Notes: generated by a model from the sequence alone, not told the origin. 64,000 nt of DNA from Phlebotomus papatasi (GCF_024763615.1 NC_077223.1:22878001-22942000); one strand, 5' to 3'. Shown: positions 46,253 through 57,837, numbered from the stretch's first letter. Numbers and translations: made by a program.

Positions 46253-46606
46253 CACAGTAAAAAAATTTTGGCTGCTTTACCATGATTTTCATTGTAAATT
46301 TTACATAAAACATGTAATCGTGTGTACTAATACGCATTTGTGTAATTTGTACACCTTTTGTCTGAAAACTGTGTAATTTGTACACCTTTTATTTGAAAAC
46401 TGTGTAATTTCACACGAAATATGTAAGAAAATATACACAACTATGTAATCATTCCCAGTTGATTACACGGTTTACAATTACATAAAATTCAAATTACACA
46501 TTTTCAGATTACACATTTTGCTGAAATACATAAATTGTGTAACTTTACAAGAATAATCGTGGTAAAAAAGCAAACCAACGATTATCATTGTAATTTTTTT
46601 TACTGT
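46253..46606. mobile_element. MITE, CACAGTAAAAAAA ends
   Basis: Left CACAGTAAAAAAATTTT and right AATTTTTTTTACTGT, with the second inverted blocks ccatgattttcattgtaa and cgattatcattgtaa. The interior repeats tgtgtaatttgtacacctttt twice in tandem-like fashion and has inverse blocks attacacatttt. The outer flank is CA on the left and TA-like on the right, so one side has mutated if TA was the target. Confidence 0.8.
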
Positions 46607-46609
46607 ACA

Positions 46610-47863
46610 CTTCCAAATCATATTTTTTATACATTTTAATGCTGATATTTACACTAAAATGTACGTATCCTCCATTTAAAATAAAGATACTTTCAAATTT
46701 ACACCACAACACAACCCACGTGTAATTATTTTTTATTAACACAAAATATTCACGAATATTGCAAAAACTGACCTTCCATCTTCCATATTACAAATAATTT
46801 TAATTGACAACAATAATTATTATAATTATAATTACACGTTAAGATTTAAATTTAGAAATAGTTTCATTTTCAATAAAGTACCTACACGTACATTTGCAAT
46901 AAAAATATCTTCATAAAATCCCACTAAAGTCATGTTTTGTGAGTCGCAGTGAATGCTAAGCCCCGTTGGTAGTGGGTCCGGAACTGACTTGACTATGAAC
47001 GAGCTTAGTTGCCTCCGGGCTTTAGCTGTAGGTGTGTCCAGCACATATAAATGGCTTTTATAGTCTCCTAAAGAGTAATTAATTTTCGTAATCTAATTTT
47101 CTTGTGTAAAAAGTATATTTAGAAATATTGAAGCTTCTTAATTTTTCTAAAAGAACATATTTTGTAATTTTACCGGTTATTGGACAGAAAACAGTTAATA
47201 GAGTGACATGAGATTGAACTGAGTTAGGTTTTCTTTATGGCAATCTGCCCTTCCGGTGAGCGTTGGAATCTGCTGATCAAATCAAGAATCAAACATACAA
47301 TTTCATCAGAGCTTTCGACAGTTATAGTGTCGTCCTCAATGGTTTCTTGGTTGGTCTTTTGGAACTCGTTCTATGAAGTCTAAATTGAAAAATCGCAGTT
47401 TTCGGAGCTATATACTGTTTTAGTAAACGTTGGCGGTTTATGGCGGGTAACGAAAATCAAATGACATGGTTCAGACTGAATACTAAGTATCTAATTAAGC
47501 CCTTTGTACAAGTTCTTAATTAGTAGCTTGTATTAAGGAAATAAGACAATAATTTTCACTAAGTATACTTAAGAAGAGACAGTCCACTAAGCACTTTTTA
47601 AGTTATCCTAATGGTTATAAACATTTTTTTTTTCAAGAAAATACTTTTGCCTCCTTGAAATAATGAACATATTGCACCCAGATCATCTGTATCTAGTTCA
47701 AATTCACAATCTTTTTTGTCAGCTTCGAATGCTGCCGAACGAGTTCCTATAATCCCTGATGATTAATTAAAAAATAGAGTATTGGAAATGTAGTGAAGTT
47801 TACACCCACGAAACACTAGTTTATGAGACTATTGCGAGGTACACTCTTTCGGATTATGCCTTA
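46610..47863. other. No supported gene
   Basis: The minus frame at 46832-47044 has no domain. No repeat ends recognised. Confidence 0.45.
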
Positions 47864-48300
47864 AGATTTGTCTATAGGTCGGTTATATTCCTTGCGGAAC
47901 CGCTACACCCAGGCCACTTATTTGGGCCCATAATGCACTTCCCATTCTCCTGTTCTATCTTAACCCCCAAGGCGGTTAAACCTGCTCTATATCACAGTGC
48001 TCTGTGTACGTTCTAATACACACAGTGCCGCTTTATATCACGGTAAACCAGCCTCGGTTTGGATCTGAGCAGTGAATGTGTATTTATATTCGACTGTGCT
48101 CTGCATGTCGAAACTTATTTCCTATACCAGCCTCTGTTTTTAGGTGGTTCATTGTCAATGCATTGGCATTACTTTTCCATTCATTCACTGGACGAATTAG
48201 AGACAAATACAACAGCTGAAAAATCTGCAGCTGCCCAGTCTCGAACCCGAGACCTTACAGTCATAGAGCCACTACTCTATTCACTGATTCACTGAGGTCC
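47864..48300 (-). repeat. tRNA-derived SINE-like sequence with long body
   Basis: On the minus strand the sequence starts GGACCTCAGTGAATCAGTGA and has a B-box-like GGGTTCGAGAC (plus 48238-48248) preceded by TAGAGTAGTGGCTC as a possible A box. The body continues to about 47864 and shares blocks with 2768-2940 and 48561-48640. No tRNA cloverleaf closes, so it is a retroposon and not a tRNA gene. Confidence 0.55.
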
Positions 48301-48317
48301 CAATATAATATGAAGTA

Positions 48318-48500
48318 GGGGGAGGTCGGGCTACTTTGACCTGTGGGGCTAGATTGGTATATGACTTTTCAGCATATTTCTAAATGAAACTTGTCCTTAC
48401 AATTATTTTATAGATCTACTATTGTTTTGTCTATCCAAATTACATCATGTTAAAACCGAATTTCCTTTAGAAATATGCTTAAAGTAGCCCCACCGCCTCT
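48318..48500. mobile_element. MITE, GGGGGAGGTCGGGCTACTTTGA ends
   Basis: 183 bp, left GGGGGAGGTCGGGCTACTTT, right reverse-complemented AGAGGCGGTGGGGCTACTTT, with TA at 48316-48317 and 48501-48502. Same family as 15025-16025. Confidence 0.8.
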
Positions 48501-48560
48501 TATAGCTGTTTTTTTATGGTCAGCCTTTCCGAATTTTACTCTATAACTTGGATTAGATTA

Positions 48561-48640
48561 CAGTGGGAGTGGTTCCATGTGGGACCGCTGCACCCAGGCT
48601 TCCTTTTGAGCCCATTATGCCTCACCCTATAACTTAGTAA
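48561..48640 (-). repeat. Fragment of the 47.9-kb SINE-like body
   Basis: gaccgctgcacccaggc, then gagcccattatgc, parallels gaaccgctacacccaggcc and gggcccataatgc at 47899-47938. Confidence 0.6.
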
Positions 48641-48793
48641 AAACAGTTAAAAGACATATTTAACAGAATACGGGATACTTTTGAAAAATTACGCTCCCGG
48701 ATCACAAGTTGAGAGCAAGAAAAAAAAAATATACAATTTGATACGGGGAAAGTCTTGTGTTAAACTTACTAAATCAAAATGTAGTTAAGAATA

Positions 48794-48890
48794 GGGGGTA
48801 TACAAGTCTGCCACTCATTTGGAGACAGATCAGGGCGATCTGCCGATTTGTCACTTATGGTACACTAGCTGGCCATACTTAATCACCCCC
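48794..48890. mobile_element. 97-bp foldback MITE, GGGGGTATACAAGTCTGCCA end
   Basis: Left GGGGGTATACAAGTCTGCCA and right reverse-complemented GGGGGTGATTAAGTATGGCCA, TA on the left (48792-48793) and TG on the right. An inner palindrome cagatc-agggc-gatctg sits at the centre. Confidence 0.5.
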
Positions 48891-49051
48891 TGATTGAGAA
48901 TGTTCAATTAGACTTTGTAAATTTCACCGACTTCACTTCATATAGAATTATCACTATAATTAAAAAACTTTGCGAAAAAAACTCCCTTTGTTAACAGATG
49001 TCACTACTTTCGCCCGGAATATGCCTTATTTAATGACTTATTAAGTACTTA

Positions 49052-49400
49052 CAGTAGACTCTCGCTAATTCGACTCCTTTAACATCGGGTTACTTTTTAA
49101 TTTGGGCAGCAGTTAAATTTGAAAAGAGTTTGTTGACATTTTTGAAGTTCGATTGTGATTATCGAATGAAGCAAATATGCTCAAATTTGCCATGGTTTGT
49201 TTCAGTCGTCTCAGTTGTTGTGTGATTTTACATTATTAAGGGATTTTTATAAAATTTACAATTAATATGAGCATGTAAATTGAATATGAGTACGAAGGTA
49301 ATCAAAAAATCGTTGCATTTCAAAAAAATTCATGCCCGAATTTCTCTCTAACTCGGATGACATTTCGGTTCCAAATGCCCGAATTTGAGAGAGTCTACTG
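49052..49400. mobile_element. pogo/Tigger-like MITE
   Basis: The 349-bp element starts CAGTAGACTCTCGCTAATTC and ends GAATTTGAGAGAGTCTACTG, flanked by TA (49050-49051, 49401-49402). CAGTxGxxxCTC ends with a TA duplication are typical of pogo/Tigger elements of the Tc1/mariner superfamily. It has no transposase frame. A second inner pair of similar blocks (cccgaatttctctct) lies near 49333. Confidence 0.88.
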
Positions 49401-49402
49401 TA

Positions 49403-51078
49403 TTAAGGACTTATTATATGCATTTGAACAAAGCTCTTATTTAAGAGCTTGGGCAATGTCTGTAATTATTGTATTTCTTTAGTAATACTTTACCATGTGT
49501 TAGCCAAGTAGTGCCCCAGCTTCTCCTATATTGAAACAACTAACAGTTCCATCTTCTCCTAACGTTTAAAGCACTTTAAAAATTAATTATCGTGCTTAAA
49601 GCACTTTTCAATCCTAAAAGGACTATTTTATAACATTTTTTCAGATGTCATAAAAATACTTTAAATTTCTATCAATACAATGATTGAGAACGAATAGATT
49701 TTTTCATGAACAGAAAAATCGAATAACAAAGTTTTAGTAAACTTTTTGCCATTCAACTCAATTTTCCTGGCTAAAAGTTTCAGTCTATAGCAAAATCCAT
49801 CGATCACCCATTAAATCACCTGGGAATGGAAATCGTGCCATTTTGTCTATTGTGCCCGAATGAGGGGGACATGAATGGTTACAAAAGAGTTGGAGTGTCG
49901 CATTTGGATGTCATGTGTGTTGCACGAACTGTTGTAACATTACTCGCTCATAATTACAAATTAACAATAACATATTGTTGCCGCTGTTGAATAATTGAAT
50001 ATCGAAGTTCCTATTCATATTCAATTTCGACTTCACAGTATGAGTCAAATATCTATGTAGTGGAATTACATGCTGCCACAGCAATTATTATCATTAAAAC
50101 TGTTTACCTATACTTTAATTTATGCTTTTTGATTCACCAGATTAACTTACAGCATATGTATTTCCGAGCGTTATATAGAATTAATATTTCCAAACTTATA
50201 TGGTGGGGCATTTAGTATAGATCTGATTTTTTTTAGGGGAGGTATGACTTTTTCTTTTTTAACATAATTAATACCAGTTTGAAACGTGTGTGAACTTTCA
50301 TATATAGATTCACAGTGACACAAAACACGTTTGACATTGAACGACAATTTATTAAAATGTTATTAATAAACGGTGAAACATCTCATGTCTAGTAGCTCCA
50401 AGACACTCTAATGAGTTTACTCTTGGTGAGAAGAGTATATATTTAAGAGATCAATAAAGGGCATAATTGCTGGCTATTAAAATGCTATTATACATCCAGT
50501 TCTGCTATATTAATTTGTTACTCTGGTGACTTCTGCTCACCTGAATACTAAAATACGCTAATCCCTCAATACCATCTAAAATTTAATTGAACCATAGGAA
50601 TGTCTCTCTTTTTCGCCGGAAATCTGAGGTACGAGGACAACTTCAAAAAGCAATATATTCCCATTATCTTGTCAATGAAATATCATTACAGACAAATGAC
50701 AAAAAAAAGAGAAAGGAAAAGAGTAATTAAATTTTAAAATCAACGTCTCAATAAGAACATTTTATTGATTCGTTGTGTGGGACAAAAAAAATCAATTAGG
50801 ACCTTTCAGTCGCTTAAGATATCAATTAAAACTGTGAAAAATTGTAGATTATCATCACTGAAAATCTCTGTGAATTAATAGATTAATAGACTACCAATGG
50901 TACAGATTGGCACAAAAAAGCCAATAGAGGTGACAAGGTTACAGCTTTTATGCTAATTGAACTTGATGGAGGCTTTTGTTTTACTATTTAACATTTCACG
51001 CGTTGAAAGCATTATTCAGGGATAATTTAACACATGGAAATCCTCCCAAACGTAAAGTAAATAGAAATAATGTTTTAC
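49403..51078. other. No supported gene; probable intron
   Basis: AT-rich sequence. No convincing frame or repeat ends. It lies just downstream (minus sense) of the 36-nt exon. Confidence 0.45.
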
Positions 51079-51114
51079 CTCTTTGGCTGGCAGAGGGTCT
51101 GGGCCGAGTCCATT
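51079..51114 (-). CDS. Candidate 36-nt host microexon
   Basis: On the minus strand tttctttacag is followed by 36 GC-rich nt and then gtaaaac. In the frame that joins in phase to the exon at 30575-30628 it reads NGLGPDPLPAKE. Being a multiple of three it could be an optional cassette. A second frame contains ATG (MDSAQTLCQPK), so it might instead hold a start codon. Strong borders and a GC jump support it; the link to the 30-kb exons over a 20-kb intron is inference. Confidence 0.5.
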
Positions 51115-51469
51115 CTGTAAAGAAATAAGAGAGCCAATTGTAAATGTAATGAAATAAATGTACATTCTCTTGGAGTAGTGTAATAAACAAAATAAAAAAT
51201 AATGTATTTAGTGAATGTAATGAGAAGACCATATTTTTACGTTTATCACTCTACATAATATAAATTTAAAACTAATAAAAAACTGTATTTCAAAATATTC
51301 CGTTGTACAATTTTTTTTACAAGCTGAGATTAAATGAGAAAGAATCTCATGCTAAAACCCTATTTCACCCTATGAAAACATAAATTGAATATATTGAAAA
51401 CTTGGTAAAAGTCTAGTAGGTATTACTAGAAAAGGGTGGATCAATTTTGCATGAATTGCAAATCGGAAG

Positions 51470-52131
51470 TTAAAACAACTCTATGGCCCAGTTGAATTAA
51501 CTCGAAGAATATCGATGTAAATGCCACTTTTTTTCGTTGTAAATTTTAGTAAACAAAGTTAAAACTACTCTACGTGCGAGTTGAATTTACTCGTCGTATA
51601 TTGATGTAATTATTACTCTTTTTCGATGTAAAATTTCATCTCGACTGAAGTATATGCTTAAATGTTTTCGTTTTAAGAATATACTTCAGTCGAGAAGATT
51701 TTCATGTGACAATGTTCATATGGAACATCAATTAGAAATATTCCTAACAGTGTTTCATGAAGACATATATGCAGTGCATCATATGTGATATCTCGGAATA
51801 TAGGGAACTGAAGATCAAGAAAAAAAATAATAAAGGAAATCATAACATAAAAAAACATAAAATTGCAAAATCGCTCAATTTTCAGTTATTTTTATTCAAA
51901 AAAAGAATTATTTTAACTCTTAAAACGAGTTATTTTCACTGTTGAAAAGAGTTATTTACACTCTTTTGTCATGTAAATTTTAAAACAAAAAAGTTAAAAC
52001 AACTCTTCTGAATATTACACTTAAATAGAAGTAAAATCAACTCTAAAATATATTAAATCGAAAATCACAACGAAAAAGAGTTAATCTAACATCGATTCGA
52101 GTAAGTTTTACTCGTTTTTTTTTTCAGTGAA
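51470..52131. mobile_element. DNA-transposon-like repeat with CACTGAAAAAAAAA right end
   Basis: The right end reverse-complemented is CACTGAAAAAAAAAACGAGT. Through the element, motifs such as aagttaaaacaactct, gagttgaatttactcg and tatattgatgtaa repeat in both orientations. The left end lacks the expected CACTGA and is probably truncated or decayed. The hairpin at 51639-51695 lies inside it. Confidence 0.6.
51639..51695. repeat. Perfect 17-bp hairpin
   Basis: tctcgactgaagtatat at 51639-51655 faces atatacttcagtcgaga at 51679-51695 with a 23-nt spacer. The left arm is repeated, with flanks, at 31646-31665. Confidence 0.9.
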
Positions 52132-52132
52132 T

Positions 52133-52199
52133 AGAACATGTTAATTTGATCCAACCTTTGCAAAAGAATCAGTTTGGTCCTTTAATTTTCACCAGTGTA
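52133..52199. repeat. Half copy of the 57838-58002 MITE
   Basis: aatttgatccaacctttgc, then ggtcctttaattttcaccagtg, matches the right half of 57838-58002. No left half is present. Confidence 0.6.
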
Positions 52200-52233
52200 T
52201 CGTTTGAGATTGAACCACTTAACGCCCATGTTA

Positions 52234-52448
52234 GGGGAAAATGCTCTCTTACCGAACGTTCATGCCTTCAAATAATGTGAATTTCTTTTGTTTTTCGTAA
52301 AAGATTTACCCTAAATTATTACGGAATTATCAACAATTTATGATAAGCTAACCAATATTTAATAGAAATGTGTAAGTCTCTTAGGAAAACTAAAAGAAAA
52401 TTCACATTATTCGAAGGTATGAACGTTCGAAGGGAGAGTACTTTCCCC
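52234..52448. mobile_element. MITE, GGGGAAAATGCTCTC ends
   Basis: 215 bp, left GGGGAAAATGCTCTCTTACC and right reverse-complemented GGGGAAAGTACTCTCCCTTC, TA at 52232-52233 and 52449-52450. Inner inverted blocks gaacgttcatgccttc and gaaggtatgaacgttc. Confidence 0.88.
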
Positions 52449-52593
52449 TATTAGTTTTTTTTAACATCACGGTATTGAAATTTGGAACATTAATGTATCT
52501 GATGAATAGTTTGTATGGCAATTCTCCAATAACGTCATATTTATTTCTGATTTATTTAACGTGCATTATAGGAGACATAGTACCAATTAAGCG

Positions 52594-53124
52594 AAAGACT
52601 TTCAGGCTCCGAACATTGCATTTTTTCTATGTTTCTTTAATGAATCTGACCTACACTTTCAGAAAATGTGTGACTTAAGACTGACTATTAAAATATTGTC
52701 GGTTGCATCGACTGTTGTCGTATCTGCATTTGGTGCAAGCTACGACACAGACTTCGCCTCTCAGGGGAAACTGAGGCACCACCAAACACAGGGTAGCACC
52801 AAACACTGCAATTTTTTAATAGGATATTCGACTTCAGAGGACAAGATTTATAGTAATTTTTAGGCATTATAGGGATGCTTGTCTACTGAAGAAATGGTCG
52901 AGATAGTCCAAGTAGTTTAGAAATAAAAATTTGTGTTTGGTTCTACCCCGTGTTTGGTGATGCCCCAGTTTCCCCTACATGAAATGCTAACATAAAAGAA
53001 ATGCAGATACGACAACGGTCAATGAAACCAACGATATTATTAATTTACTAAAATCAAATTCATTAAAGAAATATGAAAAAATATAGTGTTCGAAGCCAGA
53101 TTGTGTGCGAAGCCTGAAAGCCTT
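52594..53124. mobile_element. Palindromic element interrupted by another MITE
   Basis: The left arm (52594-52735) and the reverse complement of the right arm (52990-53124) share tttcaggctccgaac/tttcaggcttcg, tttctttaatgaat and gttgtcgtatctgcattt in order, about 130 bp per arm. Excluding the nested MITE at 52764-52975 leaves an original element of about 320 bp. A one-arm relative is at 36452-36540. Confidence 0.82.
52764..52975. mobile_element. MITE, ACTGGGGCACCACCAAACACG family, copy 2, nested
   Basis: Left GGGGAAACTGAGGCACCACC, right reverse-complemented GGGGAAACTGGGGCATCACC. The right flank is TA (52976-52977), the left CA, probably a mutated TA. Interior matches 43401-43608. It sits near the centre of the older palindrome 52594-53124. 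Confidence 0.9.
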
Positions 53125-53533
53125 TTACAGTTACAATAATCTAAATAACATTTAAATAGCAAATTAACTCAATTTGAGCTTGCATAATAATATAAATTTA
53201 TTTTTTTAAGTAAAAAAACAAAACGATTGCCCACTAAAAAATCTCATGGAAATAATGTTCCATATTTGGTATCTGAAATGAATGAAAGTGCTCCGCCCTG
53301 GGTTTCGAAAAAACTATGGATGAGTAATGATAACAACATTTAATTGGATAAAAATAAAAGCAGGTTCACAGAATTTAGCAGAATGCTCGATAGACAAAAA
53401 ATAGGTTTTAAGTGCAGTATGTTTATGAATATGGGAACTCAAATTGCAAAAAAATAAATAAAGTAGTTTTTTGACATCTGTCATTTCTGTTATATCTTGG
53501 ATAAAACACAGAAACTATGAAATTCAAATAATA

Positions 53534-53728
53534 AGGTAAAGTACCCTCAAGTCGACCGGTAGAGTTATATATTCAATTTATTTATATTTGCACTAATATT
53601 TGGCATATGATCTAACATTAATAGGTCAATTATTCTATAAATAAATACGAAGCAGTGACAATTTTATAGAAATTCACAATTAAAACATTCAAATATTGAC
53701 CACTGGTCGACTCGAGGGCACTTTACCT
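53534..53728. mobile_element. MITE, AGGTAAAGTxCCCTCxAGTCGACC ends
   Basis: 195 bp with left AGGTAAAGTACCCTCAAGTC and right reverse-complemented AGGTAAAGTGCCCTCGAGTC, TA at 53532-53533 and 53729-53730. Confidence 0.88.
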
Positions 53729-53730
53729 TA

Positions 53731-55427
53731 TTTTAATTTTATCAAATTTAAATTCCAAGTTAGATTTTCTAGACACTATCTAAACTTGTCGTTTAATTTA
53801 TCCTTGACTAGCATTAACTAAAGTTAAAGATCAGTCGATGCCGCTAATAACCGCGAGATTGAAGAAAGGGAAAAAAAAGCCACACAAAAGCTACATACAA
53901 CTTGCTTAATTTCTGTTGCGAATTCAATATAATAAAGCCTGAACAGGTGAGACCAGAGACTTTTTTACTCTCAGTCTCTTGGTTAAGAGTTGTTGGAGGG
54001 CGTGGTCGATAAATAATTCTGCTAGCAGCAATTGTTTCCACTAATAAAATAAATTAAAATTCAATTGCTGATCACTTTTTCAAACTGCACCGTTGCTTGT
54101 CTGCTTTTTTTTACGTCATTGCGGGGGCACCCAGGCATAGAAAAGCAAACTATCACTTGAGGAGAAGAGAAAGGTTGACACAAAGAAAATTTCCACACTA
54201 TAATTTGTTACTATCCGTCGAAGTCACCTGAAGACGGTGAATTTATGACTGTTGAGCGTCGAAGTGCTCCAGCAAAAAGTGCTAATTGTCTTTTTCCCAC
54301 ATTATCGACTTTGGGATTGTATGTTGTGAAGAAATATAAGATGGGATTTAATTGAACATAAAATACTGATGCCTTCCATTTGTTCCCAACTAACCGTTTT
54401 GCCCAAGAATCGCGCTTGGAAAAATTCACACAGGGTGGTCCAATCGGCACCTTTTGTCTCCCATAATCACGATTGGAGGCTTTCATTGCAAATACACACC
54501 ATCACGATAAATTGGCGATTATCGGTCTTGAGAAAATGCCTGCGACCGCATTTTAATTCAATCTTTTGCAACGCGATCGCATAGATCAAACATTTTGTTC
54601 TCTCTAGCAACAAAATTGCATCGCCAGGATTAAATTCGATATGAATAATTCAAATGCGAAAATGTATGGTTCAATAACTTTTCATACCCAAATACACTTT
54701 GTCTCACCAAAAAGACAGTCACTTTGAAAGACATGGGAATTTTCTCCCAAACACTCTATGACCACAGAGTTATGCTGCATTTATTCAAATCACTCCAGTT
54801 CAGATCAGTTTAAAATTGAGTTCTAGAGATTATGCAAAAAGCCAGTGATAAGCCTATATCAGCGTTTTGTATGTGAGATTCTTAAGAGTACGGCTGGTAA
54901 TATGTAAAAAAAAATTGTGTTGTTGATCCCTGTTTATTTTATATTAGTCCACTGAAAATTCTTGAAAGCGGCATACAAGAAGGACGTTATACACTTCATG
55001 GACGGACAGCTTGCAAAAATTTTAAGTTCTTACCTAAAACAGATTTTGAAAAATCACAAAATTTTTAATGACATCATAAACCGATAATTTAAGATTTATG
55101 CACGCTATCCATAAGTGTATAAGTATGAATCTATGCTAAGTTTCATTTAGATCTGATAATTCCTTCTAATCTTGCAGTCCAAAATAAAAAATGTAAACTT
55201 GTGCAATGATAAAATCCTTTCATGAAAAAGCTTTAAAGGTAATGAAAGTTTATTCCAAGATGGTAAGTGCACAAGGGACATATGTTTTTTTCAAAAATCA
55301 ATAGTTTGCAGTTAATCACTTCAGTTTCAAGGTAATCTGTAAGACATAAAAATGATCCAAACAATGGAAGTCCAAAAAACGCATCAATATCAAATTCATA
55401 TAAAAATCCATATTATTATTTCTGTAA
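53731..55427. other. No supported gene
   Basis: Frames at 53844-54041 and 54211-54584 have no domain. A donor-like cag followed by gtgagacc at 53947 (plus) has stops just upstream in all frames, so it is not supported as an exon border. Confidence 0.4.
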
Positions 55428-55631
55428 AGGATGGCGGTATTACTTGTGGTTTCTGTATCTTTCCTTTACTTATGGCCCCCTCGCAGAAAAAGATTAAAAA
55501 AAAACTCTAAATGAATTTTTTTAAATAAATGATGTCTCAACACATGCCATTTTTTGGTTTTCGGAATCATTTTCTGACAAAAATTGCGATGAGGCCATAA
55601 GGAAAGGCAGCCACAAGTAATGCCGCCACCC
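55428..55631. mobile_element. Foldback MITE, GGGTGGCGGCATTACTTGTGG ends
   Basis: Left aGGATGGCGGTATTACTTGT and right reverse-complemented GGGTGGCGGCATTACTTGTG; further in, ctttccttt-acttatggcc and ctttccttatggcc match. TA follows the right end; the left flank is AA/TA-like. Ends are approximate by 2-3 bp. Confidence 0.78.
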
Positions 55632-55861
55632 TACTATTTAAAGTGTAACTACGCATTAAGGCCTCTACATTTTGGGTACAAATTTTTGTCAAAAAAAAAC
55701 ATTTTTGGCATAATTTTGACGTTTTCACCTACAGCATTGCCTACAATTTGCTTCAAAAAAGCAATATTTGACAAAAATTGCTCCCAATATGTAAAGACCT
55801 TTAAATTGCTCATACTAAGCATCTCAGGAAATCTCTTCGCTACATTTTGCAAAAAGAATTA

Positions 55862-56284
55862 GAGTAAGTGTGCCAAATTTCGGCCAGTTTGCAATTCCGG
55901 CCACCTTTTTAGTTCGTCGAGATTTCCATAAATTTTTACATTTTACATACTCTAGAGATTATACAATACGAAAGAATAGCAAGAAATGCTTTGATAAACG
56001 AGAAGACGTGAAAAAGATATTAGAAGAATTCCCAAAGGGCAAGGAACTATGAGAATGAAGGTGACCGAAATAGGGCACCAAAGCTATCTTTACATTTTTA
56101 TTCATTTTAAAATGTATTAAGAATGATTTTAGAGTAAATAAAGACGATAAACTGTCTAGAAGGTTCCAAGCAACGCTCCTTAAGAAGAAAGAATAAAAAA
56201 TCAATTTGTATTAAAAATATTACATTTCAAACTTGAGACTTTTTCGCTTGCATGCAACTATCCCGAAATTTGGCACACTTACCC
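55862..56284. mobile_element. MITE, GGGTAAGTGTGCCAAATTTCGG ends, long copy
   Basis: 423 bp with left GAGTAAGTGTGCCAAATTTC and right reverse-complemented GGGTAAGTGTGCCAAATTTC, flanked by TA (55860-55861, 56285-56286). The interior has tccggccacctttttagtt on the left. A shorter copy is at 63274-63557. Confidence 0.92.
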
Positions 56285-56678
56285 TAATATGAAAAAGGGG
56301 TGCCACAAAAAAAATTGACAAAAACTTGCTTGAAGCCCTTGAACCCTAATACGAAATTCGATTTATTTGATATATATAATTGTTATGTACGCCGCATTAT
56401 TTGTCTCATTTGACTTTCAGCGCTATCCAGATTTTCTAAATAGTGAAGAACTGCTTGTATAGTATTCTTTATCGTTTATTAAGAAATATCAGATTTTAGC
56501 TTTTACACATATGCTAGGGGATAAAACTATCGCAGGGTCATTGTGCCCAGTTCATTGAAATCATAAAGGATTTCTCAGTAACATTCCTAATATGATGCCA
56601 ATTTGCTACCAAAATTTTTACTTTACACGGTTTTTGTATTTAAACAAAAATATCTTGGGTTCGGATAAGATGGACATA

Positions 56679-57572
56679 GGGTAGATTGAAGAAATTTGGA
56701 ATCATTTTCAGAGGCTTTAATTTTGACACAAGACACAATACATATAATAATTATTTTTTCTCGAGAACATAAATAAAATTTGCTCCTTGACTCTTCTATA
56801 ATTTTATTGATTAGTGATTTACATAATCTTTAAACATAAGAAATATGAGAAATTTTAGAAATTGGAGCAAACCTTATTGAACAAATAGTAATTTTCAATA
56901 ACCAAAGGCTTCCAGTGCTCTGTTGACTTTAATTTTCTAACTTTGAGTGTTTAAAATCTTAAAGAAATTATTTCATGAAGATGGCATCCTCAGTAAATTA
57001 AATTAGTTAGTAATTTCAATTAGTTTAACATCCCCAGTGAGATTGAAATTCTTGTCGATTCGAGGCAGTTCTAGTAAATTGACATGATATGATGACTAAC
57101 TACCGATACCCATTGTCTCGATATCACTACCCATGGGTTCAAGAAGTGTATCAGTCTCCTTTTTGTCACAATATCACCCTGAAACTACCAAAAAATTACC
57201 TTTCTTGCAGAGAATTACATAGCATTCAAAGCACTTTCTGGGGTTGCGCTTGTCCATGTTCCTCCGGCAAATTATTTAGGTTTACTTCCGGCATCCCCAG
57301 AGTTTACGAACAGTCCAATTTACTCACATTTTACAAAAGGAATTTTTGTTCCCAAAATCAGTTAATTTCAGTTTAAAACTTGAACTACCGGTTAAAGTAA
57401 AGATATCACTTCTTTTCACTGAATGAAATAAAACGAATAAAACCAAAGAGATGTCAACAAAATCGAATAAACAAAAATCGGCTTACTAGCATTTTCCGCT
57501 CGAAAAAATTATTGATAAAATTGTTTAACGGTGAAAAACTTATTATGATAAAAATTATTCTGCAATCTACCC
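56679..57572. mobile_element. Probable MITE, GGGTAGATTG ends
   Basis: Left GGGTAGATTGAAGAAATTTG and right reverse-complemented GGGTAGATTGCAGAATAATT, flanked by TA (56677-56678, 57573-57574). Matching is convincing only over the first ~15 bp. A 95-codon frame at 57089-57376 inside it has no recognised domain. Confidence 0.6.
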
Positions 57573-57837
57573 TATGGATAACACATGGGCCTGAATGTCT
57601 TCTATAATACTGGGTAAAACGGTAACCTTATCAATTACACAAAACAGGGGCCGGGATATATTAAATTTAACGAATTTGCGATATTTCAAAGAATTTATAT
57701 ATTTTCTGATGCCTTTGTAGTTTTTACATTAGGATTAGAACCACTAAAACCTCTAGCCGGTTTAACGAATTTATACAAAAAAAATTGTATTCCACGAGAT
57801 CTTTCATTTATCAGTATTGATCATCAATAAGTTATTT

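Noticed and set aside
48230..48300. Possible tRNA gene on the minus strand (B-box-like sequence)
   Set aside because: The B box is present, but the acceptor and anticodon arms do not close into a cloverleaf and the sequence continues into a repeat body, so a SINE-like retroposon is more likely.
53941..53956. Plus-strand splice donor cag followed by gtgaga
   Set aside because: All upstream frames contain nearby stops and no acceptor defines an exon.
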